A stretch of DNA of 64,000 nucleotides from Streptomyces sp. WAC08241 (GTDB taxonomy: Bacteria; Actinomycetota; Actinomycetes; Streptomycetales; Streptomycetaceae). The DNA lies in NCBI GenBank assembly GCA_007858575.1, contig CP042279.1, positions 4,404,501 to 4,468,500 of the forward strand, in the 5' to 3' direction. Position numbers and translations under genes: made by a program. The notes under the pieces are model-generated. The model was not told where the DNA came from. It saw nothing but the letters and a program-made list of their open reading frames with translations, and did no database searches. Below are positions 49,839 through 59,636 of the stretch, one piece after another. The number at the start of each line of letters is the position of its first letter. Within the stretch, counting starts at the first letter, position 1.

Positions 49839-50508
49839 TCACTTCTTGAGCGCGGCCATCAGGGCGAGCAGGTCCTGGATCATCGGGACGTCGATCCCGG
49901 AGAGGTCGGCCGACGTCCCGGAGGAGACCATCTCGCCGTTCAGCGTGTAGTCCTGGCTGAAGATGTCGACCTGGAACTCGGCCTGGCCGTCGAGGACCCG
50001 GAGCCGGCCCCCTCCTCCTCCATGTCGTCGAAGAAGGCCTGCTCGCCGATGCCGTCGATCTTCTTCAGGATGCCGAACTGCTGCGCGCGGGCCTCGAACT
50101 CCGGCCCCGGGTCGACCACCTTGTGCAGGGTGTACGTGATCTCGACGCTCTGCCCGCCCTCCTCCGGGCCGAAGCCGATCGAGCACGACACCTCGCTGAT
50201 CGCCGGTTCGTCCACCGCGGGGCCGAACCGTGCTCCCGCCGCTTGCCCAGGGCGTCGGCGAGCGCGTCGAGGCGCGCCACCTCGCAGAGGTCGTCCACCT
50301 GCCGGTAGCCCTGGAGGTCCGGCCCCGCCGGTTCCCCCCGCTCGTACGCGTAGAGCCCGGCGCCCCAGACCGCCGAGGCCGCGACCGCGCCGCCGAGCGC
50401 CCACAGCCAGGGGCGGCGGGCCCGCGGCGGGCCGGGCGGCGCGGCCTCGGTGAGCACCTCGGACCTCTCGAAGTCCGCACCGCCCACCAGCTCCGGTTCC
50501 GATATCAC
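49839..50508 (-). CDS. hypothetical single-pass membrane protein coupled to the AI-2E permease gene
   Basis: About 222 residues. A cytoplasmic N terminus, one helix RPWLWALGGAVAASAVWGAG, and an extracellular domain: VDDLCEVARLDALADALG, EVSCSIGFGPEEGGQSVEIT and PGPEFEARAQQFGILKKIDG. The two cysteines could form a disulfide. GTG 50508 overlaps the permease stop (GTGA). Indels near 50232 and 50007. No family recognised; coupling suggests a shared role. Confidence 0.65.
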
Positions 50509-51947
50509 ATGTCTCCCCTTGCCCCGCGCCGAGCCGGGGCCGGCGTCGGGGCCACTTCGTACGCAGTCGCCCCGCGCGGCTCCGGTGTGCTGCGCAGGGC
50601 CTGTTCGGTGCTGTACGCACGAAGGTAGCCGACCGCCGTGTTGGTGACGGCGACCAGCGGGACGGCGACGACGGCGCCGCCGATGCCGGCGGTCAGACCG
50701 CCGGCGGCGACCGCGAGGACGACGGCCAGGGGATGGACCCGCACCGCGCGGCCGAGGATGAACGGCTGGAGGACGTGGCCCTCGATCTGCTGCACGGCGA
50801 GGACGACGACGAGCACCATGAGGGCGGTGAACACCCCGTTGGTGACGAGGGCGACGACGACGGCGAGGGCTCCGGAGACCACGGCGCCGACCAGCGGGAT
50901 GAAGGCGAAGAGGAAGATGAAGACGGCGAGCGGCACGGCCATCGGCACGTCGAGGAAGTAGAGGCCGATGCCGATGAAGACGGCGTCGATGAGGGCGACG
51001 AGGACCGTGCCCCGCACATAGGCGGTGAGGGTGCGCCAGGCGCGCGGCCCGGCGCCCGCGACGCCCGGGCGGGCCTGGGCGGGCACCAGCCTGAGCGTCC
51101 ACTCCCAGACCTTCTTCCCGTCGTACAGCAGGAAGAGCGTCGAGAACATGGCGAGGAGGATGCCGGTCATCGTCTCGACGACGACCGTGACGCCCTGGAG
51201 GCCGACCTGGGTGATCTGCTCGGCGTTGGTGCCGACGGAGTCGCTGAGGTTCTTGGCGATGCCGTTGATCTGCTGCTCGGTCACGTGGAAGGGGCTGTTG
51301 AGGAGCCAGCGCTTGAGCTCCTCGATGCCGTCCTTGACCTGGTCGGACAGGTTGTCGATGTTGTCCATGACCTGCCAGACCACGAACCAGCCGACCAGGC
51401 CCATCACGACGAAGCCGGAGACGGCGGTGACGGCGGTGGCGAGGCCGCGGGCAGGCCCTTGCGGCGCAGCATGGCCACGGTGGGCTGGAGCAGGGCGGTG
51501 ACGAGGAGCGCGGCGACGAACGCGAGGACGACCAGTTGTACGGAGCTGATCACCTTCATCAGGACCCAGACGGTCCCGGCGAGGACGAGCAGGCGCCAGC
51601 CCGCTCGGCGGCCACGCGCATCCCCCAGGGATCGCGGCGGCGGGAAGTCGGGGCGCGCGGCGACGGCCGGCGCGTACGAGGGGGTGCGGGGACGGAGAGG
51701 CCGGACTCGGCGGACGCACCGCTCCCGGAGGCGCCCTCCGGGTCCTCCTGGTCCGGGAGGGGCGCGGCGGTGTCCGGGTCGACCCCGGGCCGCGCGGGAA
51801 CGGCCGCGCGGGGCGGTCGCCTGCTCTCCCGTACGGCAGGTCGAGCTCGTCGTCCCGTTCCGCCTCGGCCCGACGCTCGTCGAGACGTCGGCCCGCACGG
51901 CTCAGACCCTCGCCCAGCCGGTTCAGCCACCCTGGCACTCTCGACAT
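50505..51947 (-). CDS. AI-2E family permease (frameshifted)
   Basis: About 480 residues. The N-terminal ~150 residues are disordered. Then the 8-helix AI-2E/PerM fold: WRLLVLAGTVWVLMKVISSV, VAALLVTALLQPTVAMLRRK, SGFVVMGLVGWFVVWQVMDN, METMTG-type helix ILLAMFSTLFLLYDGKKVWE and AVFIFLFAFIPLVGAVVSGA, with IEGHVLQPFILGRAVRVHPL, the family signature. ATG 51947 follows GAAGAGGAACGAC. Indels near 51827, 51690 and 51450. The transported substrate is unknown. Confidence 0.82.
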   Translation of the reverse strand: MSRVPGWLNRLGEGLSRAGRRLDERRAEAERDDELDLPYGRAGDRPARPFPRGPGSTRTPPRPSRTRRTRRAPPGAVRPPSPASPSPHPLVRAGRRRAPRLPAAAIPGGCAWPPSGLAPARPRRDRLGPDEGDQLRTTGRPRVRRRAPRHRPAPAHRGHAAPQGPARGLATAVTAVSGFVVMGLVGWFVVWQVMDNIDNLSDQVKDGIEELKRWLLNSPFHVTEQQINGIAKNLSDSVGTNAEQITQVGLQGVTVVVETMTGILLAMFSTLFLLYDGKKVWEWTLRLVPAQARPGVAGAGPRAWRTLTAYVRGTVLVALIDAVFIGIGLYFLDVPMAVPLAVFIFLFAFIPLVGAVVSGALAVVVALVTNGVFTALMVLVVVLAVQQIEGHVLQPFILGRAVRVHPLAVVLAVAAGGLTAGIGGAVVAVPLVAVTNTAVGYLRAYSTEQALRSTPEPRGATAYEVAPTPAPARRGARGDM

Positions 51948-52396
51948 GTCGTTCCTCTTCCCCCGCGCTCTTCCCGCTGGCTCCCCGGATGCCCCTGGAT
52001 CCCCGAACCTACACGTCCGCGCGCGAGAGCCCCTCACCGTGGCAACAGGACGGTGGGGGCTCCCGGGCGAGGGCGCGGACCCGGTCCGTGATCTCCGGGG
52101 CTCCCCGCTCGTGCGGGACCGCCGCGGGTTCGGGCGGAGGCCGGGTGAGGACCACCGGCTGGTCCGGTCCGTCCGGTCCACCGAGCGGGCCGGCTCTCCG
52201 AGGGGCGGCGCCCTGACGGAGGGGGCACCGGCGACGCGTCCGCCCGGACCCGTCACGGCCGCGGCCCCTTCACGGTCGCGGAATGACGGAGCCGGGCGCC
52301 CCGGACGGCCGCGCCCGTGCGCGGCCGTGTCGGAGCACCCGGCGTCCGTGCCGCGTGCGGTCCGCGACCCGCCCTCGGGCGGTCGCGGATCACGTC
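51948..52396. other. 449-bp intergenic region
   Basis: It holds a terminator hairpin for the transglycosylase (52360-52390) and the AI-2E gene promoter side. No convincing gene was found; open frames here are GC-driven. Confidence 0.4.
52360..52390 (-). terminator. hairpin after the transglycosylase gene
   Basis: TCCGCGACC and GGTCGCGGA flank CGCCCTCGGGCG, itself self-complementary, giving a long stem just past the stop at 52397 on the minus strand. Confidence 0.8.
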
Positions 52397-53125
52397 TCAG
52401 TACCAGCGGTTGGCCTGCCAGAAGGACCAGGCGCCGCACGGGCTGCCGTAGCGGTCGTCCATGTAGTTGAGGCCCCACTTGATCTGGGTGGCGGGGTTGG
52501 TCTGCCAGTCGGCTCCGGCCGAGGCCATCTTGGTGCCCGGCAGGGCCTGGACGAGGCCGTAGGCGCCCGAGGAGGCGTTGGTCGCGCGGTAGTTCCAGCT
52601 CGACTCGTGGTCCACGATGTTGCTGAAGCACTGGAACTGCGAGGCCGGCACGATCTGGCGGGCGATCGCCTTGACCTCGGAGACGGTGTAGGAACCCTGG
52701 GCGGCGAAGGACGAGATGTCGCGGACCGAGGAACGGCTGGCGCGCTCGGCCTCCTCCTTCTCCTTGCGCTCCTTCTCGGCCTTGGCCTTCGCCTCGGCCT
52801 CGGCTTCGGCCTTGACGGCCGCTTCCTTCTTGGCCTCGGCGTCCTTGGCGGCGCGGATGCGGGCCGCTTCCTCCGCGGACTTCTTCGCGGCCGAGTCGGC
52901 CGCGGCGGCCTGCACGGAGGCCTGCTCCGCGAGGGACGAGACCTGTACCTGCGCCTGCTCGCCCGCGGGGATGTCCGCGAGCAGCGTGGTGTCGGCGGCG
53001 GTGGCCTCGAAGTTGTCGTCGGCGGGCTGCGCGGCGTTGCCCGAGGCGACGCCGACGACGGCGCCGACGGTGGTGACCGCAGTGGCCGAAGCCACCGCGA
53101 ATCCCCGGACCGAGATCCGGCTCAC
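52397..53125 (-). CDS. secreted lytic transglycosylase (SLT/lysozyme-like) with coiled-coil linker
   Basis: About 242 residues, intact. Signal peptide ISVRGFAVASATAVTTVGAV; a long Ala/Lys/Glu coiled coil (EAEAEAKAKAEKERKEKEE); C-terminal catalytic domain QFQCFSNIVDHESSWNYRAT (catalytic Glu), NASSGAYGLVQALPGTKMAS, ATQIKWGLNYMDDRYG and AWSFWQANRWY. Cuts peptidoglycan outside the cell. GTG 53125 is chosen because GGAAGGAAACC lies directly before it; the in-frame ATG 53143 has no ribosome site. Confidence 0.88.
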   Translation of the reverse strand: MSRISVRGFAVASATAVTTVGAVVGVASGNAAQPADDNFEATAADTTLLADIPAGEQAQVQVSSLAEQASVQAAAADSAAKKSAEEAARIRAAKDAEAKKEAAVKAEAEAEAKAKAEKERKEKEEAERASRSSVRDISSFAAQGSYTVSEVKAIARQIVPASQFQCFSNIVDHESSWNYRATNASSGAYGLVQALPGTKMASAGADWQTNPATQIKWGLNYMDDRYGSPCGAWSFWQANRWY

Positions 53126-53499
53126 ACGGTTTCCTTCCAGCATCGCCCGCACAGGTGACCACACGGGCGAAATCTTGCCCTGACACTGGTCTCCGACGTA
53201 CGGGGTCACAGGAGACACGGGCCCGTGGTGCTGTGGGCGGCATACGGCGGACGGCTGTTGAGTTGTCGCGGTGCGCTCCCCGGAGGGTGCACGGGTGCCG
53301 TATGCGGGGCCTGACGGAAGCAAGACTTTGCCGGACGGCGATGCCGCAAGGCAATTCCGTGTTGCGTGTGAAAGCTCACATCGCGAAAGGGGCAAGTGTT
53401 TTGACGGATGTGGCGGACACGGCGACGCCGCCCGGCTAAGCTCCTGCGCTCTGCCGGGCGGCGTCAACGTCCGTACCCGTACGGAAAGGTGCGAAACGG
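53126..53499. other. 374-bp region between phoH-like and transglycosylase genes
   Basis: It contains the phoH terminator (53424-53465) and a long leader for the transglycosylase. Cell-wall hydrolase genes in streptomycetes often have c-di-AMP riboswitches in such leaders, but I could not place the conserved ydaO motifs here, so none is called. Confidence 0.4.
53424..53465. terminator. hairpin downstream of the PhoH-type gene
   Basis: GACGCCGCCCGGC and GCCGGGCGGCGTC are perfectly complementary 13-bp arms, 35 bp past the phoH stop on the minus strand. Confidence 0.9.
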
Positions 53500-54818
53500 T
53501 CAGATCTGAACGTCCTCCAGCATCTCCGTGACGAGCGCGGCGATCGGGGAGCGCTCGGAGCGGGTGAGGGTGACGTGGGCGAAGAGCGGATGCCCCTTCA
53601 GTTTCTCGACCACGGCGACGACTCCGTCGTACCGGCCCACCCGGAGGTTGTCGCGCTGGGCGACGTCATGGGTGAGCACGACCCGCGAATTCGCCCCGAT
53701 CCGGGACAGAACGGTCAGCAGGACGTTCCGCTCCAGGGACTGGGCCTCGTCCACGATGACGAAGGCGTCGTGGAGGGAGCGGCCCCGGATGTGGGTGAGC
53801 GGCAGGACCTCCAGCATCCCCCGGCCGAGCACCTCCTCGACGACCTCGCGGCTCGCGACCGAGGACAGCGTGTCGAAGACGGCCTGCGCCCACGGGCTCA
53901 TCTTCTCGGCCTCGCTGCCCGGCAGGTAGCCGAGCTCTGGCCGCCGACCGCGTACAGCGGGCGGAAGACCATCACCTTCTGGTGCTGACGGCGCTCCAGG
54001 ACTGCCTCCAGGCCCGCGCAGAGGGCCAGCGCGGACTTGCCGGTGCCGGCCCGGCCGCCCATCGAGATGATGCCGACGTCCGGGTCGAGGAGCAGGTCGA
54101 GCGCGATCCGCTGCTCGGCGCTGCGGCCGCGAAGCCCGAAGGCCTCCCGGTCGCCCCGGACGAGCCGTACGTTCCCTCGGCGGTGACCCGGCCGAGCGCC
54201 TTGCCGCGCTCGGACTGGAGCACCAGGCCCGTGTGGACCGGAGCTCGGCGGCCTCCGGCACGTACAGCGTCTCCTGGTCGTAGAGCAGGTCCACCTGGTC
54301 GGCGGAGAGGGCGAGGTCGGACATCCCGGTCCAGCCGTTGGCGTCCGTGATGGCGAGCTCGGCCCGGTACTCCTCGGCGAGGAGCCCGACCGAGGAGGCC
54401 TTGATGCGCAGCGGCAGGTCCTTGGAGACGACCGTGACGTCGTACCCCTCGGCCTGGAGGTTGCGCGCGACCGCGAGGATCCGTGAGTCGTTGTCCCCCA
54501 ACCGGTAGCCGGCGGGCAGGACGCCGGGGTCGGAGTGGTTGAGTTCGACACGCAGGGTGCCGCCCAGGTCCCCCACGGGGAGCGGGGCGTCCAGGCGTCC
54601 GTACCGGACCCGGAAGTCGTCGAGCAGGCGCAGGGCCTGCCGGGCGAAGTAGCCGAGCTCCGGATGGTGCCGCTTGGCCTCCAGCCCGTGACCACGACGA
54701 TCGGGAGCACCACCTCGTGCTCCTCGAAACGGGACACGGCGTTGGGGTCGGCCAGCAGGACGCTGGTGTCGAGAACATAGGTGCGCCGGTCGGAAAGGCG
54801 GCGCTTCGTGCTGGTCAC
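53500..54818 (-). CDS. PhoH-family ATPase with N-terminal PIN domain (frameshifted)
   Basis: About 440 residues. PIN domain: RRTYVLDTSVLLADPNAVSR, EVVLPIVVVTGLEAKRHHPE and LGDNDSRILAVARNLQAEGY. PhoH ATPase: IISMGGRAGTGKSALALCAG (Walker A), FRPLYAVGGQ, YLPGSEAEKMSPWAQAVFDT and DAFVIVDEAQSLERNVLLTV (Walker B). The PIN-PhoH fusion is a VapC-like RNase/helicase type. GTG 54821 or 54818. Indels near 54683, 54237, 54175 and 53939. Confidence 0.9.
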
Positions 54819-54821
54819 CAC

Positions 54822-55208
54822 GGAAGGACAGACCCCTCTGAAGACCCTTGCGAGGTCGGGGCGCGACGGAACCGGTGTCGCTGCGGGATGGGACCGGGTT
54901 CAGGCCACGATGCGCGGGCCGAACCACGGCTCCTCCGCTTCTCCCGTGCGTGTCCCGCACGGTCGTCCTGGTGCAAGGGGCCTCCCGGGTGGCGGTCTCC
55001 GTGCCGCTCACTTCACCAGGGATATGCCCTCGAACGACCTCGGCCATGCCAGGGCACATGACGACGTGTTCGTGAACACGAGGTGATCGGTTCCGACCGG
55101 GGGCGACGGGCCGGGTGACGGGCCGGACGGCGGACTGGGTGACGGGCCCGACGGCGGGCCGGGTGACGGGTTCCGTATGACCCGTACGGGCGGGGCGAAA
55201 ACCCGGCG
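54822..55208. other. 387-bp region between uppS-like and phoH genes
   Basis: Open frames here do not resemble known proteins. The left end (55105-55180) is a tandem GGGTGACGGGCC(G)GACGGCGG repeat of about three copies. The phoH promoter is expected within, but no clear -10/-35 was identified. Confidence 0.4.
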
Positions 55209-55969
55209 TCAGGTCCCGTAGCGCCGGTGCCGGGCGGCGTAGTCGCGCAGCGCCCGCAGGAAGTCGACCTTGCGGAAGGCCGGCCAGTGGACCTCGCAGA
55301 AGTAGTACTCCGAATGGGCGCTCTGCCAGAGCATGAACCCGGAGAGCCGCTGCTCGCCGCTGGTGCGGATGACCAGGTCGGGGTCGGGCTGGCCGCGCGT
55401 GTAGAGGTGCTCCGAGATGTGCTCGACGTCGACGATCTCGGCGAGCTCCTCGAAGCTGGTGCCGCGCTCGGCGTGCTCCAGGAGCAGGGAGCGGACCGCG
55501 TCGGCGATCTCCTGGCGGCCGCCGTAGCCCACGGCGACGTTCACGAGTATCCCCGTGTTGCCCCGGGTGGCCTCCTGGGCCTCCTTGAGCACGGTCTGGG
55601 TGCGGGCGGGCAGCAGGTCCATCGTGCCGGCGTGGTGGACCCGCCAGCGCCCGTCGGCGGCCAGGGCGCGCACGGCGTTCTCGATGATCCCGAGCAGCGG
55701 GACGAGCTGCTCCTCGGGCCGGTTCAGGTTGTCCGTGGAGAGCATCCAGAGCGTGACGACCTCGACGTCGGTCTCGGCGCACCAGCCGAGCAGCTCCTGG
55801 ATCTTGTCCGCGCCCGCCTTGTGTCCCTGCTCGGGGGTCCCGCCGGACGCCTTGGCCCAGCGCCGGTTCCCGTCGAGGATGACCCCGATGTGCTTGGGCA
55901 CCTGGGCGTGGTCGAGACGGCCTCCACCCGGCGTGCGTAGAGCCCGTACACCAGGTCGCGCAGGTTCAC
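55209..55969 (-). CDS. uppS: cis-prenyltransferase (isoprenyl transferase, UppS family)
   Basis: Makes the polyprenyl diphosphate carrier for cell-wall precursors. IGVILDGNRRWAKASG (catalytic Asp), WMLSTDNLNRPEEQL, VAVGYGGRQEIADAVRSLL and DLVIRTSGEQRLSGFMLWQS, then YYFCEVHWPAFRKVDFLRAL. About 254 residues. GTG 55969 (NLRDLVYGLYARR). One indel near 55919. Actinobacteria often have two copies with different chain lengths; which one this is cannot be told. Confidence 0.92.
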
Positions 55970-56095
55970 CGTTCTTTACCCCTCTGTGCAGCGACGGACC
56001 CCAGGCATCGGCGGTCCGCAGGCGGCCACAGTACTGCGCCGGGGCTGCGGGCTCCCAGCCCGGGACGGTCACAAGTCCGTGATAAGCAGAGATAC

Positions 56096-57130
56096 GTGAC
56101 TGATTCCTCCCCGTACCGCGCTTCCGCGGACCGTTACGACACCATGGAGTACCGCCGCACGGGCCGCAGCGGCCTCAAGCTGCCGGCGGTCTCGCTCGGC
56201 CTCTGGCACAACTTCGGCGACGACCGCGCGCTGGACTCCCAGCGCGCGATCCTGCGCCGCGCCTTCGACCTGGGCGTCACCCACTTCGACCTGGCGAACA
56301 ACTACGGGCCGCCGCCCGGCTCGGCCGAGCTGAACTTCGGCAAGCTCTTCGCCCAGGACTTCGCCCCCTACCGGGACGAACTGGTCATCTCGACCAAGGC
56401 CGGCTATCTGATGCACCCGGGGCCGTACGGCGAGTGGGGCTCCCGCAAGTACCTGCTGTCCTCGCTCGACGCCTCCCTGGACCGCATGGGCCTGGACCAC
56501 GTCGACATCTTCTACTCGCACCGCTTCGACCCGGAGACCCCCTGGAGGAGACGATGGGGCCCTGGCCTCCGCCGTCCAGCAGGGCAAGGCGCTGTACGTC
56601 GGCGTCTCCTCCTACACCAGTGAGCAGACCGCCGAGGCCGCGCGGATCCTGAGGGAGATGGGCGTCCCGGCCCTGATCCACCAGCCCTCGTACTCGATGA
56701 TCAACCGCTGGACCGAGGAGGACGGCCTCCTCGACACCCTGGAGGCGGCCGGCATGGGCTGCATCTCCTTCGTGCCGCTGGCGCAGGGCCTGCTCACCAA
56801 CAAGTACCTGAAGGGCATCCCGGAGGGCTCCCGGGCCACCCAGGCAAGTCCCTCGACCCGAACCTGCTCTCCGACGAGGTCCTGCGGCGCCTGCGCGGCC
56901 TCGCGGACATCGCGGAGCGGCGCGGCCAGTCCCTGGCGCAGCTCGCGCTGTCGTGGGTGCTGCGGGACCCGCGGATGACCTCGGCCCTGATCGGCGCGTC
57001 CAGCGTCGCCCAACTGGAGGAGAACGTGGCCGCGCTCGCCGGCGCTCCCCTGACGGACGAGGAGCTGACGGAGATCGACTCGTTCGCGGTGGACACGGCG
57101 GGCACGAACATCTGGGCCGGCCGGGGCTGA
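56096..57130 (+). CDS. aldo/keto reductase (L-glyceraldehyde-3-phosphate reductase / Kv-beta type)
   Basis: About 345 residues. MEYRRTGRSGLKLPAVSLGL, FDLGVTHFDLANNYG (catalytic D and Y), ELVISTKAGYLMHPGPYGEW (Lys), IFYSHRFDPETP (His), GVSSYTSEQ and SALIGASSVAQLEENVAAL match the YghZ-like branch with NADPH. Indels near 56540 and 56845. It diverges from uppS. Substrate uncertain. Confidence 0.9.
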
Positions 57131-57187
57131 CGTCCCCTTTCCGGAGGGAAAGAAGCTGACGTCCCCTTCTCCGGAGGGAAAGAAAAC
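57128..57187. repeat. ~30-bp direct duplication at the reductase 3' end
   Basis: GCTGACGTCCCCTT, CCGGAGGGAAAGAA occurs twice back to back; the second copy has two extra bases. The first copy contains the reductase stop codon. Confidence 0.85.
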
Positions 57188-57509
57188 GGGCCGGTCCGTG
57201 GGGGATACGGACCGGCCCGAGGGGGTTTCCACCATAACCCTTCGATAGTCGTCCCGCGCGCCACGTACGCCCGAAGTCCCGCCCGGAATTCTCCGGATCC
57301 CGGGCGGGACAAGGGCTGTGGGGCCTCGTGGCGGGTTTACGCCCCGGCGTGGCGGCGGGTTCCGTCCCTCCCAGGGGGACCGGGGGTGGGGGCGTGACGT
57401 TGACGCGGGAGGGGCGAGGGGAGGGCGGGAGCACGCGTGCGCGTGGAGGGCGATCTCGGGGCGGGTGCGGGCCGGGGAGGTCTTACGGAGGGCCCGGGCC
57501 GAGGAGGCT
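57131..57509. other. 379-bp region between convergent reductase and glycosyltransferase genes
   Basis: Contains the direct duplication, a terminator, a purine-rich stretch near 57360-57420 and the repeated 3' end of the glycosyltransferase gene. No gene seen. Confidence 0.4.
57187..57219. terminator. hairpin after the aldo/keto reductase
   Basis: CGGGCCGGTCCG and CGGACCGGCCCG are perfectly complementary around TGGGGGATA; a T-containing GGGGGTTTCC follows. Confidence 0.88.
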
Positions 57510-58613
57510 TTACGGAGGTCCCGGGCCGAGGAGGGTGAAGGCGCCGTACGCGGCGGAGGCGAGGGCGAGGGCGGCGAGGACCGGGGCGGCGGTGCGGGTC
57601 CCGAGGCGCGCGAGGGCGGCGGCGGGCGGGAGCAGCAGTCCGAAGGCGGGCATCATCAGGCGCGGCCGGGAGCCGAAGTAGGCGGCGCCGACGAGGGAGA
57701 CCAGGACGACGCCGATCGTGTACACGAGCAGGGCAGGGGCTGCCGCTGCCGTACGCAGAGGACGACGAGCCAGGCGAGCAGGGCGAGGGCCGCGGTCAGG
57801 CCGAGGGCGGCGGGCCAGGGCAGGCCCGCGATGAACCGGGCGAGCGCGAGGCCGCCGTCGACGGAGTTGCCCCAGGCGGCCTGGACCTCGAAGTAGGCGG
57901 CGGGCTGCCTCCCGTACGCCGACGTACACGACGTACCCGAGCCAGCCCAGGGGCGCGATCAGCACGCCGGCCACGGTCCGCGCGGGCAGTCGGCGGTCCC
58001 GTACGAGAGCGGCGAGGGCGGTGATCCCGAGCGCGGCGATCAGGGCGGCGGCCGTCGGCCGGGTGAGCCCGGCGGCGACGCAGAGGGCCCCCGCCAGGAT
58101 CCAGCGGTCGCGCAGGACCGCGTACAGGACCAGGCGGCGAGGGCGGTGAAGAGGGTCTCCGTGTACGCCATGGACTGGACGAACGCGGTCGGGTACGCGC
58201 CCCACAGGACGGCGAGCACGACCCCGGTCCGCGGCCCGAAGGCGTGGGTGCCGCACTGGTAAACGCCTCCGGCGGCGACGAGGCCCGCCGTCCAGGAGAC
58301 GAGGAGGCCGGCGCCGGCGGCGTCGAGGGCAGGACGGCGGAGAGGCCGCGCTCCAGGCCGGGAGGAGCGGGAAGAAGGCCAGGTCGGAGTGGACGTCGCC
58401 GTCGGGCAGGACGGTCTCGTACCCGTAGCCGTGCTCGGCGATCCGCACGTACCAGACGGAGTCCCAGCGGCCCTTGAGCCGGTGCAGCCCGTCCTCGCCG
58501 GTCGCAGCGGCGGCGATCGCGAGGGCGACGAGGCCGATCACGCGGGTGGCGGCGTAGCCGCCGAGGGCGAGGAGGGCGGGGCGGCCGGGACGGTCGGGAC
58601 GGGACGGGAGCAT
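57510..58613 (-). CDS. PIG-V-like membrane mannosyltransferase (frameshifted)
   Basis: About 400 residues, many helices. GGYAATRVIGLVALAIAAAA, then LKGRWDSVWYVRIAEHGYGY (the WD...W...IAxxGY loop typical of this glycosyltransferase family), LAFFPLLPG, TLFTALAAWSLYAVLRDRWI, AGLTRPTAAALIAALGITAL, PLGWLGYVVYVG and RPRLMMPAFGLLLPPAAALA. It probably moves a sugar from a lipid carrier to an extracytoplasmic acceptor. Indels near 58355, 58130, 57905 and 57740. The last codons (LLGPGPP-stop) are duplicated just downstream. Confidence 0.72.
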   Translation of the reverse strand: MLPSRPDRPGRPALLALGGYAATRVIGLVALAIAAAATGEDGLHRLKGRWDSVWYVRIAEHGYGYETVLPDGDVHSDLAFFPLLPAWSAASPPSCPRRRRRRPPRLLDGGPRRRRRRLPVRHPRLRAADRGRARRPVGRVPDRVRPVHGVHGDPLHRPRRLVLYAVLRDRWILAGALCVAAGLTRPTAAALIAALGITALAALVRDRRLPARTVAGVLIAPLGWLGYVVYVGVREAARRLLRGPGRLGQLRRRRPRARPVHRGPALARRPRPDRGPRPARLARRPLRTAAAAPALLVYTIGVVLVSLVGAAYFGSRPRLMMPAFGLLLPPAAALARLGTRTAAPVLAALALASAAYGAFTLLGPGPP

Positions 58614-58661
58614 GGGTTCGATTATCGCGGGCGGTCGGGACGGGGCGGATCCGGTCCGGGC

Positions 58662-59474
58662 TCAGGCCAGGAGGCGGTACACGACGGCGAGGGCCACCAG
58701 CGCCGCCAGTGCGACGGCGGCGAGCACGGGCGGTCCTCCACGCCCCGTACGGCAGGACGGGGAGGAGACCTTGACCTTCACGACGAACGGGCTCCTGGTG
58801 ACGACGCCCTCGGTCCACGTCACGGTCCTCGCGGTGCCCCCGCAGCGCCGGTGGGGACGGTGCCCGCCCGGTCGCAGTCGGGGCAGGCGCGGGAGCCCGA
58901 CCCGCCGCACCGGGCGCAGGTGGTCCTGCCGCGTCCGCCGCATCCGGCGCACGCGGCCTCCCTGGTGGCGCACTGGCCGCACGTGACCCGCCCTTCCCTG
59001 CCCGTTCGTCCCGCGGTCCACCGGTCGCGTGACCGGCGGCTGCGGCGACCGGTGCCGTCGCACCACCGGCAGGCGGCGATCCCGTGGCAGTCGCCGCAGG
59101 CCGCGGCCGGGGCGCACGGCAGCTCGCCGCCGCCCTTGCAGCGCTCACAGGCCACCAGGCCGTTGCCGCAGTCGCAGGCCCGGTCGTCCACGGAACCGCG
59201 TCGCACCCGTCGCAGCGTCGTCTCGGTCGTGGGGTCCTCGGGGGGCGGTATGCGGTACGTGCGGAGGCCGGGGCCGTACACGGGCCGGTCCGACAGATCG
59301 ATGAAGCCCTGGTGGAACCGCTCCTCCTCCGTACGGGTCTCCACGCAGCTCAGGATCTGCCCTTCGATCAGGAGGGCCGGGTGATGTCCGCCCCGCCCGG
59401 GGCACTCGACCGGCCCCGTCGCGCTCCTCGACCCGGCGCCGCACGGCCGCCAGGACGTCTTGGTCGCTCAGCAC
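58662..59474 (-). CDS. membrane-anchored protein with DnaJ-type CxxCxG zinc motifs
   Basis: About 270 residues. N-terminal domain (MLSDQDVLAAVRRRVEE, ERFHQGFIDLSDRPVYGPGL), then a Cys-rich region with repeats CDCGNG, CERCKGGG, CGDCHG, CRWCDGTG, CGQC, CAGCGGRG, CARCGGSG and CPDC, like the zinc-binding centre of DnaJ but longer. A C-terminal helix VLAAVALAALVALAVVYRLL would anchor it. Indels near 59405, 59190 and 58840. Function unknown; perhaps protein folding or disulfide handling at the membrane. Confidence 0.65.
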
Positions 59475-59636
59475 GCTCGCGCCACCTCCCGGTCCGCGCC
59501 GGAGTGCGTCAGCCTCGGCGTGCCTGCGGAACGATACCCAAGTGCCCCTGGAGGGAGGCGAGTTAAATGGGGCGGGGCGCGCGGAGAGGCCGACGGGGGA
59601 CTGGTGGGAGGTCGGTGGAGAGGCTGGGGGCCGGGG

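Noticed and set aside
53126..53499. possible c-di-AMP (ydaO-type) riboswitch before the transglycosylase
   Set aside because: The gene type and leader length invite it, but I could not locate the conserved ydaO sequence blocks, so it is not called.
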